This document shows positions 12,890 through 25,058 of a stretch of 64,000 bases of DNA, one piece after another. A program made the position numbers and the translations under genes. The DNA is taken from positions 25,453,657 through 25,517,656 of the forward strand of contig CM055901.1 of assembly GCA_029582155.1 (NCBI GenBank), in the 5' to 3' direction. Every line of letters starts with the position of its first letter. The first letter of the stretch is position 1. Source of the stretch: Panopea generosa. Taxonomy: Eukaryota > Mollusca > Bivalvia > Adapedonta > Hiatellidae. Under the pieces are notes generated by a model that saw only the letters and a program-made list of their open reading frames with translations, was not told where the DNA came from and searched no databases.

Positions 12890-13384
12890 CTGAAAGTAAA
12901 AAGATTATCTTAAAGATACTGTTAAAACAGCAAAATTAAATAGTAATCATTATGATTCATACAATTATTATCAAATGTTAATTATAAACGGAGCATCGTC
13001 TTGATAAGGGACGAATTAACCATCGAGAAGGCATTCGAATGGCCCATTTTATTATCCTCCCTTCTTATTATTTGGTATTAGTCTGACCCGTTAAAGTCTC
13101 TTTGTGTTTATTTCTTTCTGAGTTGGTATTTCTGAAAGGTATGTGCCTATAATCTTTTTAAATACCGTCCATTTTATTTTCTTGGCATTAGCGCGACATC
13201 AGTAATGTTTCTCTGGCATTGAACTAGGTATTTTTGTTCGGGAAAAGAAAGATATAAGATGTACGCATTATCCATTTCGGTATTGTTAATAGTTTCATTA
13301 TTTTACCAGGTATTTCCAATATTTGTATTTTGATTCCTTTCAATGTCATTCACTCTGTTATTTAATTTTGGAGTGATAGTGAAT
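12890..13384. other. Non-repetitive DNA between candidate exon and minisatellite
   Basis: No gene or repeat recognised. Lies in the presumed intron of the minus-strand gene model. Confidence 0.4.
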
Positions 13385-15690
13385 TTAGAAGTGACAGTGA
13401 ATGATTGGAGTTACCATGGAAGTGACAGTGATTACCAAGTGAGTGATGAGAGTTACAATGAAAGTGACAGTGATTACCAAGTGAGTGATGAGTGTTACCA
13501 TGGAAGTGACAGCGATTATTAAGTGAGTGATGTGAGTTAGCTTGGAAGTTACAGTGATTACGAAGTCAGTGATGTGAGTGAGCATGGAAGTGACAGTGAT
13601 TATCAAATGAGTGATGTGAGTTAGCTTTGAAGTTACAGTGATTACAAAGTGAGTGATGTGAGTTACCATGAAAGTGACAGTGATAACTAAGTGAGTGATG
13701 TGAGTTACAATGGAAGTGACAGTGATTACCAAGTGAGAGATGTGAGTTTAGCCATGAACGTAGACAGTGATATCCCGTGAGTGAGGGGAGTTAGCTTGGA
13801 AGTAACAGTGATTTACCAGTGAGTGCATGTGAGTTAGCATGGATGTGACAGTTATACCAAGTGAGTGATGTGAGTTAGCTTGGAAGTGACATGATGATAA
13901 CAGTGAAGTGATGTGAGTTAGCTTGGAAGTGACAGTGATTACCAAGTGAGTGATGTGACTTAGCTTGGAAGTGACAGTAATATTACCAAGTGAGTGATGT
14001 GAGTTAGCTTAGAATTGACAGTGATTACCAAGTGAGTGATGTGAGTTAACTTGGATGTGACAGTTATAACCAAGTGAGTGATATGGGTTACCATTTAAGT
14101 GACAGCGATAACCAAGTGAGTGATGTGAGTACCATGGAAGTGACAGTGATTACCAAGTGAGTGATGTGAGTTAGCTTGGAAGTGACAGTGATAACCAAGT
14201 GAGTGATATGGCTGACCATTTAAGTGACAGCGATTACCAAGTGAGTGATGTGAGTACCATGGAAGTGACAGTATTACCAAGTGAGTGATGTGAGTTAGCT
14301 TGGAAGTGACAGTGATAACCAAGTGAGTGATGTGAGTTAGCTTAGAATTGACAGTGATAACCAAGTGAGTGATGTGAGTAAGCTTGGAAGTGGCAGTGTT
14401 AATCAAATGAGTGATGTGAGTTACCATGGAAGTGACAGTGATTACCAAGTGAGTGATGTGAGTTAGCTTGGAAGTGACAGCGATTACCAAGTGAGTGATG
14501 TAAGTTACCATGGTAATAACAGCGATTACCAAGTGAGTGATGTGAGTTAGCTTGGAAGTGACAGTGATAACCAAGTGAGTGATGTGAGTTACCATGGAAG
14601 TGACAGTGATTAACAATTGAGAGATGTGAGTTAGCTTTGAAGTGACAGTGATAACCAAATGAGTGATGTGAGTTAGCTTGGAAGTAACATTGATTACCAA
14701 GTGAGTGATATGAGTTATCATGGAAGTGACAGTGATAACCAAGTGAGTGATGTGAGTTAGCTTGGAAGTGACAGTGATTACCAAGTGAGTGATATGAGTT
14801 AGCTTGGAAGTGACAGTGATAACCAAGTGAGTGATGTGTGTTAGTAAATGGTTTTGGAGTGATGCAACGTGAAGTCATTTAGTTTATGAGAGACAGTGAT
14901 TGACAAGTGAATGATGTGAGTTAGCTTAGAAGTTACAGTGATGAACAAGTGAATGATGTAAGTTAACTTGAGAGTGACAGTGATTACCAAGTGAGTGGTG
15001 TGAGTTAGTTATTAGTTTTGAAATGATAGTGATTGACAAGTGCGTGAAGTGATTTAGTTTATGAGAGACAATGATTAACAATTAAATGATGTAAGTTAGC
15101 TTGGAAGAGACAGTGAATACCAAGTGAGTGATGTGAGTAAGTAATTAGTTTTGGAGTGATAGTGATTGAGAAGTGCGTGAAGTGATTTAGTTTATGAGAG
15201 ACAGTCATTGACAAGTGAATGATGTAAGTTAGCTTGGAAGTGACAGTGATTGAAGTTCGAGTGATGTGAGTTAGATATTAGTTTGTGAGTGACAGTGATT
15301 GACAAGTGAGTGAAGTGACTTAGTTCGGGAGTGACAGAGATTGACAAGTGAATGATGTGAGTTAGTTTAGGAGTGACAGTGATTGACAAGTGAGTGATGT
15401 GAGCTAGCTTGAGAATGACAGTGATTGACAAGTTAGTGATGTGAGTTAGTAATTAGTTTGGGAGTGACAGTGATTGTCAAGTGAGTGATGTGAGTTAGTT
15501 ATTAGTTTGGGAGTGACAGTGATTGACAAGTGAGTGATGTGAATTAGTAATTAGTTTGGGAGTGACAGTGATTGACAAGTTGGTGATGTGGGTTCGCTTG
15601 TTAGTGACAGTGATTGACAATTGAGTAATGTGAGTTGATAATTAGTTTGGGAGTGACAATGTTTGAAAAGTGAATGATATGAGTTTGGAC
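13385..15690 (+). repeat. 42-bp minisatellite (AGTGACAGTGATTACC family)
   Basis: About 54 units whose consensus joins AGTGACAGTGATTACCAAGT and GAGTGATGTGAGTTAGCTTGG. Two subtypes, TTAGCTTGG and TTACCATGG, alternate irregularly between 13.4 and 14.8 kb. From about 14.85 kb the array changes to longer, more diverged units containing TTAGTTTGGGAGTGACAGTG and GATTGACAAGTG, suggesting an older or separately expanded segment. The 42-bp period keeps frames open on the minus strand (VITVTSKLTHITHL repeat). I treat that as a by-product. Confidence 0.96.
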
Positions 15691-16455
15691 ACACCAAGCA
15701 ATGCATGCACCCAAAATTAAAAAAAAAATAGCAATTTCTGTTTTCTGTCTCTAGACATCGACCAAACCACTACATGTTAAATCATTGTCTAAAATAAATC
15801 AAATAAAGTTGAGTAGGTCGTTGTATCAAAATACATAGTTTGAAATGACAAGGGCATATCCTGGTAAGTTCTATAATAGTATTTTTTTGCGGACCGGATA
15901 ACGATACCTGCATTTTTACCAGGGTTAGATTTTTCTTTCTCACTCTTGGACCGAGATAAAATTCTCGCGCTATGACGTTAAGATTCATTTATGACGTAAC
16001 GTAAAGAACAAATGACGTAAATCATATGATTTATCGTCTTAAAAGCGACTGTTGTAAACAAATGATAAACTAAGTTTGAATAATTATTAAATGTGTTTGG
16101 TATGCAAGGAAAAGCATCAATAATGGCATTTATGGCTCGGATAGAAGAGTCAGTCACTCGGGATAACTGTTTTCGTGGGAACTCGCCAAAACAGACTTTT
16201 CTATCCGAACCTCAAACCCATGTAAGATCTTATATTATTCAACTTAATAAGTCGCGTTGTAAATTTGGAAAAAATTGTAATTTTAATTGTATTGTGAAAT
16301 GTTGTGTTATGTTATTTATGTTTTAATGTTTGTTAAATTGTATTGTTATACATATTAAAGGCTTTTTCTTCAACCCAATTAAAAGAAGAAACTCGGAATA
16401 GACTAATATTTATCTTATCAAATCCCGGTTACAAAAACGCAAATTGACTTTATTT
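15691..16455. other. Spacer with TGACGT motifs, no supported gene
   Basis: Unique DNA between two arrays. TGACGT occurs three times within about 45 bp (15973-16016). A 77-codon plus frame follows (16093-16326), with an ATTAAA word about 30 bp after its stop, but the protein matches nothing I know. Confidence 0.4.
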
Positions 16456-16518
16456 GCTAAAACGTCAGACGGTTAGATCTAAAATTATTAACGATAAGCT
16501 TGGCTCTCTGTGCTAACA
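16456..16518 (+). repeat. Single left-hand unit of the 56-bp minisatellite
   Basis: One diverged unit beginning AAAACGTCAGACGGTTAGAT and ending GTGCTAACA directly against MITE-1. It shows that the mobile module lies inside the array and not merely beside it. Its last five bases, TAACA, correspond to TAATA on the other side of the module. Confidence 0.75.
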
Positions 16519-16966
16519 GGTCTTAACCTAAGAATTACCTCCCTTACATGACGGTAGATACTTACGCCCAAGAAAGTAGAGTTTTGCTAAGCTGCTGGGC
16601 AATAAAATGTCACATTTCTTTGTGCATATGGAAACATTTGAATATTTTCATGATTTCTACCAAGCTTGGATGATACTGGGTACTCGGAGTACTGGTTGGT
16701 AAAGATATAACAGTTTAAAGATGCGTAGTGATACACTATTATAAATTGGTAGAATTGTCAAAAATGAAGGGGTGCAATCATATCATCGAAACTGTGAAAA
16801 AGCAACAGGGTCACATCCATGTTTTATTCTGCATAATTGTACCAACAAAGGACTATTTAGGGTAACAAGACACTTTTAGAACCATTGGTACTGTATCCAG
16901 TGGTCCAAAAGAGCATTTCTCTATATATTATTTAGAACAGTACAAAACTAACTGTTGTGTGAGACG
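16519..16966 (+). mobile_element. MITE-1 copy 1 (oldest), inside a 56-bp minisatellite
   Basis: Homologous over its whole length to 53927-54382 and 56559-57015, by eye roughly 80 percent identical. Conserved blocks include ATTACCTCCCTTACATGACG near the left end, GTTTAAAGATGCGTAGTGAT in the middle and CACTTTTAGAACCATTGGTA near the right end. The right terminus GTGTGTGAGACG is intact, while the left terminus has drifted (GGTCTTAACC). Flanking five-mers TAACA and TAATA differ by one base and fit a 5-bp target duplication. No open frame of note, so non-autonomous. Confidence 0.8.
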
Positions 16967-19725
16967 TAATACGTCAGACGAGTAAATATATAATTACTAA
17001 ATGTAAGCTAGAATGTGTGTGCTAATACGTCAGACAGTTAAATATGTAATTACCAAATGTAAGCTTGGTTTTGTGTGCTAATACGCCAGACAGTTTGATA
17101 TATAACAACTAAAGCTAAGCTAGATTTTGTTTGTAAATACGTCAGACGGTTAAACATGTAATTCCTAAAGGTAAGCTAGATTTTGTGCGCTTACGTCAGA
17201 CTATCATATATGTAATTTTTAATGTCAGTTAGATTTTGTGTGCTATAACGCCAGACGGTTAAATATGTAACAACTAAAGGTAAGCTAGATTTCGTGTGCT
17301 TATACGCCAGACGGTTAAATCTGTAACAACTAAAGGTAAACTAGATTTCGTGTTCTTATACGCCAGACGGTTAAATCTGTAACAACTAAAGGTAAGCTAG
17401 ATTTTGTGTGCTAATAAGTCAGACGGTTAAATATGTAATTATAACTATTAGCTAGATTTCGTGTGCTATTACGTCAGACGGTTAAATATGTGATTAATAA
17501 AGGTAAGCTTGATTGTGTGTGCTGAAACACCCGAAGGTTAAATATGTAATTACTAAAGGTAAGCTAGATTGTGTAATGCTAAAACGTCAGACTGTTAAAT
17601 ATGTAATTACTCAAGGTAAGATTGATTTTGTGTGCTAATACGCCAAACGGTTAGAAAGGTAACAACTAAACGTAAGCTAGATTTTGTGTGCTAATACATC
17701 AGACGGTTAAATATGTAACAACTAATGGTGAGCAAGATTGTGTGTGCTAATACGCCAGACGGTTAAATGTATAACAACTAAAGGTAAGCTAGATTTCGTG
17801 CGCTAATACGTCAAACGGTTAAATATGTAATTATTAATGTCAGCTAGATTTCGTGTGCTAATACGCCAGACGGTTAAATGTGTAACAACTAAAGGTAATC
17901 TAGATTGTGTATGCTAAAACGCCAGACGGTTAGATTTGTAAAAGCCAAAGGTATGCTAAACGTCAGACTGTTAAATATGTAATTACTCAAGGTAAGATTG
18001 ATTGTGTGTGCTAATACGCCAAACGGTAAGAAAGGTAACAACTAAAGGTAAGCTAGATTTTGTGTGCTAATACATCAGACGGTTAAATATGTAACAACTA
18101 ATGGTGAGCTAGATTGTGTGTGCTAATACGCCAGACGGTTAAATGTATAACAACTAAAGGTAAGCTAGATTTCGTGCGCTAATTCGTCAAACGGTTAAAT
18201 ATGTAATTATTAAAGTCAGCTAGATTTTGTGTGCTAATACGCCAGACGGTTAAATGTGTAACAACTAAAGGTAATCTAGATTGTGTATGCTAAAACATCA
18301 AACGGTTAAATATGTAACAAGTAATGGTGAGCTAGATTGTGTGTGCTAATACGCCAGACGGTTAAATGTATAACAACTAAAGATAAGCTTGATTTCGTGC
18401 GTTAATACGTCAAACGGATAAATATGTAATTATTAATGTCAGCTAGATTTCATGTGCTAATACGCCAGGCAGTAAGAAAAGTAACAACTAAACATAAGCT
18501 AGATTTTGTGTGCTAATACATCAGACGGTTAAATATGTAACAACTAATGGTGAGCTAAATTGTGTGTGCTAATATGCCAGACGGTTAAATGTATAACAAC
18601 TAAAGGTAAGCTAGATTTCGTGCGTTAATACGTCAAACGGATAAATATGTAATTATTAATGTCAGCTAGATTTCGTGTGCTAATACGCCAGACGGTTAAA
18701 CATGTAATTATTAAAGGTAAGCTAGATTTCGTGTGCTAAAACGTCAGAAATTTAAATATTTAATTTTTAATGTCAGCTAGATATCGTGTGCTATAATGTC
18801 AGACGGTCAAATATGTAACAACTAAAGATAAGCTAGATTGTGTGTGCTAATACGCCAGACGGTTAAATGTGTAACAACTAAAGGTAAGCTGGATTTTGTA
18901 TGCTAAAACGTCAGATGGGTAAATATGTAATTATTAATGTCATCTATATTTCGTGTGCTATAACGTCAGGTGGTTTAATATGAAACAACTAAAGGTAAGC
19001 TAGATTTTGTGTGCTAATACGCCAGACGGTTAAATGTGTAACAACTAAAAGTAAGCTAGATTTTGTGCGCTTATACGTCAGACGACTAAATATGTAATTA
19101 TTAATGTCAGCTAGATTTCTTGTACTGATACGACAGATAGTTAAATATGTAAAAACTAAAATTAAGCTAGATTGTGTGTGCTAATACGTCGGACGGTCAA
19201 ACATGTAATTACTAAAGGTAAGCTAGATTTTGTGCGCTTGCGTCAGACGGTTAAATATATAATTATTAATGTCAGCTAGATTTTGTGTGCTATTACGTCA
19301 GACGGTTATATATGAAACAACTAAAGGTAAGCTTGATTTTGTGTACTAATACGCCAGACGGTTAAATATGAAACAACTAAAGGTAAGCTTGATTTTGTGT
19401 ACTAATACGCCAGACGGTTAAAGTAGCAACAGCTAAAGGTAAGCTGGATTGTGTGCGCTAACACGTCAGACGGTTAAATATGTAATTATCAATGTCAGCT
19501 AGATTTCTTGTGTCACAACTTCAGACGGTTAAATATGAATCAACTTAAGGTTAGCTAGATTGTTTGTGCTAATACGCCAGACGGTTAAATATGTAATCAC
19601 TAAAGGTAAGCTAGATTTCGTGTGCTTTAACGTCAAACGGTTAAATATGTAAATACTAAAGGAAAGCTAGATTCCGTATGCTAAAACGTCAGACGGTTAA
19701 TTATGTAATTACTAAAGGTAAATAA
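16967..19725 (+). repeat. 56-bp minisatellite, about 49 units
   Basis: Units built from TACGTCAGACGGTTAAATAT, then GTAATTACTAAAGGTAAGCT, then AGATTTCGTGTGCTAA. Variants alternate ACGTC with ACGCC and AATTAC with AACAAC, and some units carry TTATTAATGTCAGC instead of ACTAAAGGTAAGC. Multi-unit blocks recur: a TACTCAAGGTAAGATTGATT block appears near 17607 and again 376 bp later. Because 56 is not a multiple of three, no long open frames occur, in contrast to the 57-bp and 42-bp arrays. Confidence 0.96.
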
Positions 19726-19949
19726 CTAAACTATAGGCGGATTAAGTAGGAAACAGTTATACTGTACCGAGACTTTCTCCGTAATTAGCGTCATATTACT
19801 ATGGCAGTTTTATTATTAAATAGTTTTGACTTGTACTTGTGCTTGTTTTCTTATCTTAAAAGCTTCAGATACATATTTTCCATTTTAAAAATATAATCTT
19901 ATTCTGATTTGACATATAATTTAAAAATGACAATGGGCTAAGATGACCT
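19726..19949. other. Spacer, nothing recognised
   Basis: AT-rich unique DNA between the 56-bp array and a LINE relic. Confidence 0.4.
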
Positions 19950-20965
19950 ATTTAAAAATTATACTTTAATGACATGAGGCAACATAGTAAAATTGATATT
20001 CAGATTTAATGACCTTAAGAGACACAATTTACACTGACCTATTTTCTCTATTTATATCATTAAATCTTCCAAATTCAAATTCATGAGAGCTATATCTGAG
20101 GCACGTTAACTGTTTTCAAATTGCCTTTTTTCTTACATCTAAATAATCTTAAAAAATTAACTAGTTTCTTTAAACTTCCGAAAATATGTCAACGTGGGTA
20201 AATCATTTACGCCACTGAAGTGTATTAAAAGTTATCTACAATATTCTAGTATATACATGTATTCCTTCACATTATCCGACCAACATTTACCAGGGATATT
20301 TATGAGTTGATCAATAAAATATCTATAAATATATGAATTTCTGTTTTCCTTATATTAGTCCAAAATTTTAATGCTCTCTCCTTAGATATAATTGACAGCC
20401 GAAGCCTTCTCATTTTCCCTAACACCGCTAGATCTGAAGTTTGCTGACGAACACCTAAATCAATTTGCAGAATTTAATATGAATTTTATCTACGTCTTTG
20501 AAATCATAAATACTCCCAAACCTCCGCTCAATATCAGATAAATAGAAGTATCATCGAGTCAAAAAGGGACTTTTTTTGTTTTAATGTTAAGATTAAGTCT
20601 ATCGAAAACAGAAATCTTGTAAGTATGAGCCTTCAGTGATTAATTCTATTTCGTAAAGACAATGGAAATATTGAGAAATCCTCGGTAGTAAAATATATGC
20701 TTGAAAATATCCTTTAAATATGGACTAATAAAATCTTTAAAATTAATTTAAAAAAGTCTGCACTATTTTTTCGTCTTTCTTCTATCGTTTTTGAAATTCC
20801 CTCAATACCTACTGGACAGTCAAGATCTTCAGTACACAGTGATTCCGGTTGCATGTCCGGAATACGCTCATCAGCTTAAAACTGCCCATGTGGTATTTTT
20901 GAAATAGATTTCAAATGGTCCACGAAATCTTGCATATTAATATCGCTCGAATTATGACTATTGGT
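19950..20965 (-). mobile_element. Degenerate LINE relic, C-terminal domain best preserved
   Basis: Minus-strand translation gives DFVDHLKSISK and LDCPVGIEGISKTIEERRKN near 20930-20770, resembling the linker before RT (L..PIt..EI...I..LK). After a decayed middle, LTCLRYSSHEFEFGRFNDI is followed by a VIKSEYQFYYV segment near 20115-19960. These match the FR.SSH.L.IE.GR and EdEyHFll segments of the LINE C terminus seen at 171-420. The RT core between them is mostly deleted, since only about 1 kb remains where about 2 kb would be expected. Stops are frequent. This is an old, internally deleted copy. Confidence 0.65.
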
Positions 20966-21835
20966 TCTTTGTATTTGCCTCTATGTTTCCAGATTTTCTT
21001 GGGGTGGGGTCTTGCTTACAGACGATAATTTACTTTTTTCATCATTATTTAGAATTTTCTTTTTTGCTTTCTACAGTTTCATTAAAACATGGGGACTTTT
21101 TTAACTTGATGTTCTGAATTCGTTTTAAATATTCTATCATTTGTTTTAAAGGATATATCATATATACTATTAGATACATTATTTAAACGCGTTTAATTCA
21201 ATTTCGTTTTATAATAATTTATCAAAAATGTCATTAAATATATGGTTATTATCATGCAATGAATTAATAAAGTATTTAAATCTGTATCTTCCAAAATGAT
21301 TTTATCGTATGTTAAATTATCAGTTTTCAGTCTATAGAAAACTCTATCGGACAATGAACTGAACACTCATTAAACAAAACAGAACATAGCCTTATACATT
21401 GTTTAGATATACCGATCACAATACGTTAATTGCAATGGCATGTGAGCACAAAATAATACAATATGACATATACGTCAGTAGTGTTTTGACAAAATGATAA
21501 TATAAATACGATATTTTCACTCTTTGTATTAATTGTTAACTACATTTGTTAATTTAAAATCATTTTAGGCGGAGAAAATGGTTTTATTAGATTCAAATGA
21601 TTAGATGGTATCATTTGAGTTCCATTTCTTTTTCGACTAATGAAAAATATAGTTTTGATAAAAATTATAAAGACTATATTGTTATTAAAGAAAACAGTAT
21701 TTGGATGCTAGGGCATCAGTAGAAATACAAAAGTGAATGTAACAAATACTTTTATAAATATGGACATTGTGTTATATTCAGTACTTGAACTATGTTAGTC
21801 GCATTATGGCAGCATTTCCATGTTAGATATAGATG
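20966..21835. other. AT-rich unique DNA, no gene seen
   Basis: No array, no open frame with recognisable content. Presumed intron of the minus-strand gene model. Confidence 0.4.
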
Positions 21836-21978
21836 ATCTTAAAAATGAGTACTTATTTATCATTGAATTTATTAAATTAATTGGGAAAACATATTATGCG
21901 TGGCTCTTCCGAGTATTATGTTATTATTCTCAACGAGTTTAATGAATTCAATAATAAATGAGCACAAATGTAAGATTT
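21836..21978. mobile_element. Fold-back element FB, copy 1
   Basis: About 143 bp with long terminal inverted repeats. The left arm runs through CATTGAATTTATTAAATTAA. The right arm, AACGAGTTTAATGAATTCAA followed by TAATAAATGAGCAC, is its inverse. The outer tip on the right is GTAAGATT, the inverse of the AATCTTAC start seen in copies 2 and 3. The downstream flank (ending near TATAAGGAACGAGAATAAA, about 22050) is shared with copy 3, so a longer segment was probably duplicated. Confidence 0.65.
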
Positions 21979-22778
21979 ATTTTATCACATAACTCAGGAA
22001 AATTTTACATTTACCATTTATTTAACAGATCACTTCTATAAGGAACGAGAATAAAATCGAGCATATTAGTCATCATATGACGTAACCTCTCAAAATAACG
22101 TCATTTAACCATGACAAACCGACGTTATTAATATATTCGGGCAAGTCGGAAAGTCCTTTTGCAATTTGCCAAGTTGTACGACAGATGACTTGAAAGTGAT
22201 ATTACACTCGGTAAATATAAAAAAATACGGCATGGGTTTATTACACTCTTGCACGGTAAATTGTGTGATAAATATAATTACGTGATAGAGAGAACGATTC
22301 AACACGATTGTAAGTTAGGATTTCAAAGTAATGCTATGGTTGTCCTCATTAAAAAATAAATACATGTTTGGTAAAACTCTGTTATAGGAAATTCTATCGA
22401 TTATAAGGTTCTCAGTTTAAACGATTAGTTCAAGTCCACAATTTTACCCTTTTATATGTTATATAAAATCGACGACTATAAGGAACTCGGATATAAGGAA
22501 CAATCGGTTATGATGAAAACGTTTCCAAGTCCCAAACTACACATTTACGTGGAAAGTAAATTGTATAATAGATATAAACATTCCAAAACAATCAATATTT
22601 GAAAACGTATCTGTGCACTTATGTTCAGAGAACTAGTAATACAAGATTTAAGTTTCAAGTTGCCCTGTCCAAAACTTTCTTCAAGAACGTATATCAGATT
22701 TTAAAACTTTTTGATGTGCTCAAATGAAAGTTTTATGAAAACAATTATGCCTAATCAAATTGTTAACAAAATACTCAC
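21979..22778. other. Shared flank and unique DNA
   Basis: The first 90 bases are homologous to 23803-23880 downstream of fold-back copy 3. Around 22380-22530 there are several TATAAGGAACTCGG-like words, a weak short-range repeat. No gene seen. Confidence 0.45.
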
Positions 22779-22829
22779 CGTAGGAATTCCAAAAAGAAGA
22801 ATTATCATTATCTTCGAATCCATGGTTAT
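22779..22829 (-). CDS. Candidate first coding exon with signal peptide
   Basis: On the minus strand this 51-nt block follows an acceptor (TACTATTTCAG) and ends at a donor (GTGAGT). It has six untranslated bases (ATAACC), then ATG and 15 codons reading MDSKIMIILLFGIPT: a short charged start and a hydrophobic core, as in a signal peptide. It ends in phase 0, compatible with the 31-nt exon at 12859-12889. Together they would give a secreted or membrane protein whose mature part begins near FYIDVALGQN. The presence of an acceptor before the ATG implies an upstream untranslated exon, possibly at 25019. This is a splice-signal argument only. No transcript or homology search was available. Confidence 0.45.
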
Positions 22830-23378
22830 CTGAAATAGTAAACAGTAACAATAAGCCATTGAACTCATAAAAGTAAATTTAAAAATACCATCAGCAACAA
22901 AACAAAATGTCTATCAAATAGATTTACAAAATGAAACAAGCGAGTACTTTGTTTTGCTTCCTGTATAAGCTATGGACATACATATAATTTTAGTTGAAAA
23001 TTGGAAAAGTTATAAAGCATTATAATAGAATAATGCTATTTGCAATGGTCGGTTCAAGTTTTAGCTGAAACGGTTATTCATCTAATTTAACATTGCCATT
23101 GTACTTTTTGATTACTAGTATTGAATAACAATAAAGTGATTATAGAAATACTCTAAGAAACAAACATTTAAGTCCAACATAAATCTACCAATCTGTGTGC
23201 ATTACTGTTTCATCACCACATAAACTGCATTTCATAAATTATAAAATTTCATATTCTTAAATACCAAATTCTAAAATGTTTTTTTTTATATTTTCATCGT
23301 TTTGTATAATTTATATACTAGTATCTTATATCTAAGTAAGTAGGTTATTTTATCTGATGTAACATATTTTAGTAAGAG
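22830..23378. other. AT-rich DNA, no gene seen
   Basis: Unique sequence, presumed first intron of the minus-strand gene model. Confidence 0.4.
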
Positions 23379-23503
23379 AATCTTACATGGGTCTTAATTT
23401 ATTATTAAATTTATTCAACGAGATTACAAAATTATATTATTCAAGGCCACATATTTGTCACAAAGTTAAATAAATTTAATAAAATAATGACCATTAATAA
23501 GAT
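23379..23503. mobile_element. Fold-back element FB, copy 2
   Basis: About 125 bp. Left tip AATCTTACATGGGTC with TTATTATTAAATTTATT; right arm AATAAATTTAATAAAATAAT and GACCATTAATAAGAT is its inverse. The most diverged of the three in its centre. Confidence 0.55.
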
Positions 23504-23682
23504 GTTTTTTCATCACATCACTCAAAAATGTGTAGCCTTCATTAATCAGTTACTATTCAGGTCAAATGTATAAGGAACGACCGAATCAAGTTTTAAACTA
23601 GATATAATTAGCAATAGGCATATATTCATACATAAGTTAATTATTTTTTGTCTGCCACAACAACACCATAATATACATAGAG

Positions 23683-23802
23683 AATCTTACATGAGTGCTT
23701 TTATTGTTGAATTTACTAAACGCGTTAGAAAAGAGCCGAGCTATATATCTTTTTTTCAACGAGTTTAACACATTCAATAATAAATATGCACAAATATAAG
23801 AT
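23683..23802. mobile_element. Fold-back element FB, copy 3
   Basis: About 120 bp and the clearest of the three. Left arm AATCTTACATGAGTGC plus TTTATTGTTGAATTTACTAA; right arm AACGAGTTTAACACATTCAA plus TAATAAATATGCAC and ATATAAGAT, giving arms of roughly 43 bp around a 33-bp loop. No coding capacity. The arms suggest a small MITE or fold-back transposon. Target duplications were not convincing. Confidence 0.68.
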
Positions 23803-25018
23803 GTGTTTTATTACACAATTAAGAAAATATTACCATATTAAACAGATCACCTCCTTAAGGAACGAGAATAAATCGGCTCTTACAAGTATGGTAGCATGCT
23901 CATGTACAACTGCATTTTACCCTTTTAGATCTTTATAATCCATTTCAGACATTATTAATATCTTAATCTCAAAATCAAACGTTTATTTGCACTGAATATA
24001 TGAATGTGTTTCTCTGCTTTTAAATAACACATTATATAGCACAGCATTCAAATCTTGTTATTTTATTTACAAATAATTAGCGTTATTATTACGTATTTAC
24101 CTTTCGCATGAAAATTGCACATTTTTAAAACAATATCAACGAGACGTGTTCTTAATTAAATGATTAAGAATATCTTTTTTCCTACGATTGCAATGTAGCC
24201 TATAGAATTAAAAATTGCAGCAGATTACAGGTCAATTCATTTATAAAAGTCCATAACAAAATCATTAATTCTACATTTCATCTTCAAATAAAATATATCA
24301 CCTTTAGATAGGATAACACCTTTCTTGTTTACTGAATATTCATTGTTTTAAGTAACAAACTAAACATAAACATTTTCAAGAAAAATGTTGACCATCAGAA
24401 TCCAATAATTAAATTATCTTATAAGCATGGTAGGCATCTTGAGCTCTCGTCTATTTGTATCACTACTGTGGCATTAGCTTTATTACTTCTGTAAATATCA
24501 AACTTTTACTTAATATTGTGTAGATCTATATTTTCATGTCACATGTATAACCGCTATTGTATATTATAAAATAAGACCCCTGAAAGTTTTTACTGGAACG
24601 AAACAGGCGTTCAATGGGCGGTGTAAAAATCGAATTTTATTCATTTCATTCTCTACACCTATTAACGTATAACCGGATGAAGATATTCTCCAAGTATTGT
24701 CATCTGAAACGTCATGTTTAAATCAAAGTAATGAAAATACTGATAGTCATGCAATACTCAAATATTTGATATGGTAGCATATTACTAGCATTATATGCAA
24801 ACAGCAATATTGTGAGGGATACACCAAACATGGGTGCTGAAGAAAAAGACAGGAAGCAACAAGACTCTAAATGGTTATTTGTTTATAAAAAAAATCATAA
24901 TTTAACATCACGTAACTCGCTCAAACTTTAAATCTCTATTCATTATGATCATTTATGTTATAATCTGACGATCCATCTCTAGACAACACTTGTAATTATT
25001 AACCCTTTAGAGACTTAC
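23803..25018. other. AT-rich DNA, no gene seen
   Basis: Begins with the flank shared with fold-back copy 1 (AACAGATCACCTCCTTAAGG). Otherwise unique. Confidence 0.4.
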
Positions 25019-25058
25019 CTGGTCCCTTATCGCACATCGATCCTCTTCACTGAACCGA
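25019..25058 (-). other. Possible 5' UTR exon and promoter on the minus strand
   Basis: On the minus strand a GGGACCAG|GTAAGTCT donor at 25018/25019 is one of the strongest in the window. About 65-70 bp upstream of it is CTAAATATATCTAC, a TATA-like word (about 25078-25092), which would place a transcription start near 25055. It would serve the start-codon exon at 22779-22829. Weak on its own. Confidence 0.28.

Noticed and set aside
16093..16326. 77-codon plus-strand frame with downstream ATTAAA
   Set aside because: Nothing recognised in the protein; the poly(A)-like word is common in AT-rich DNA. Mentioned only in the gap note and the TGACGT finding.
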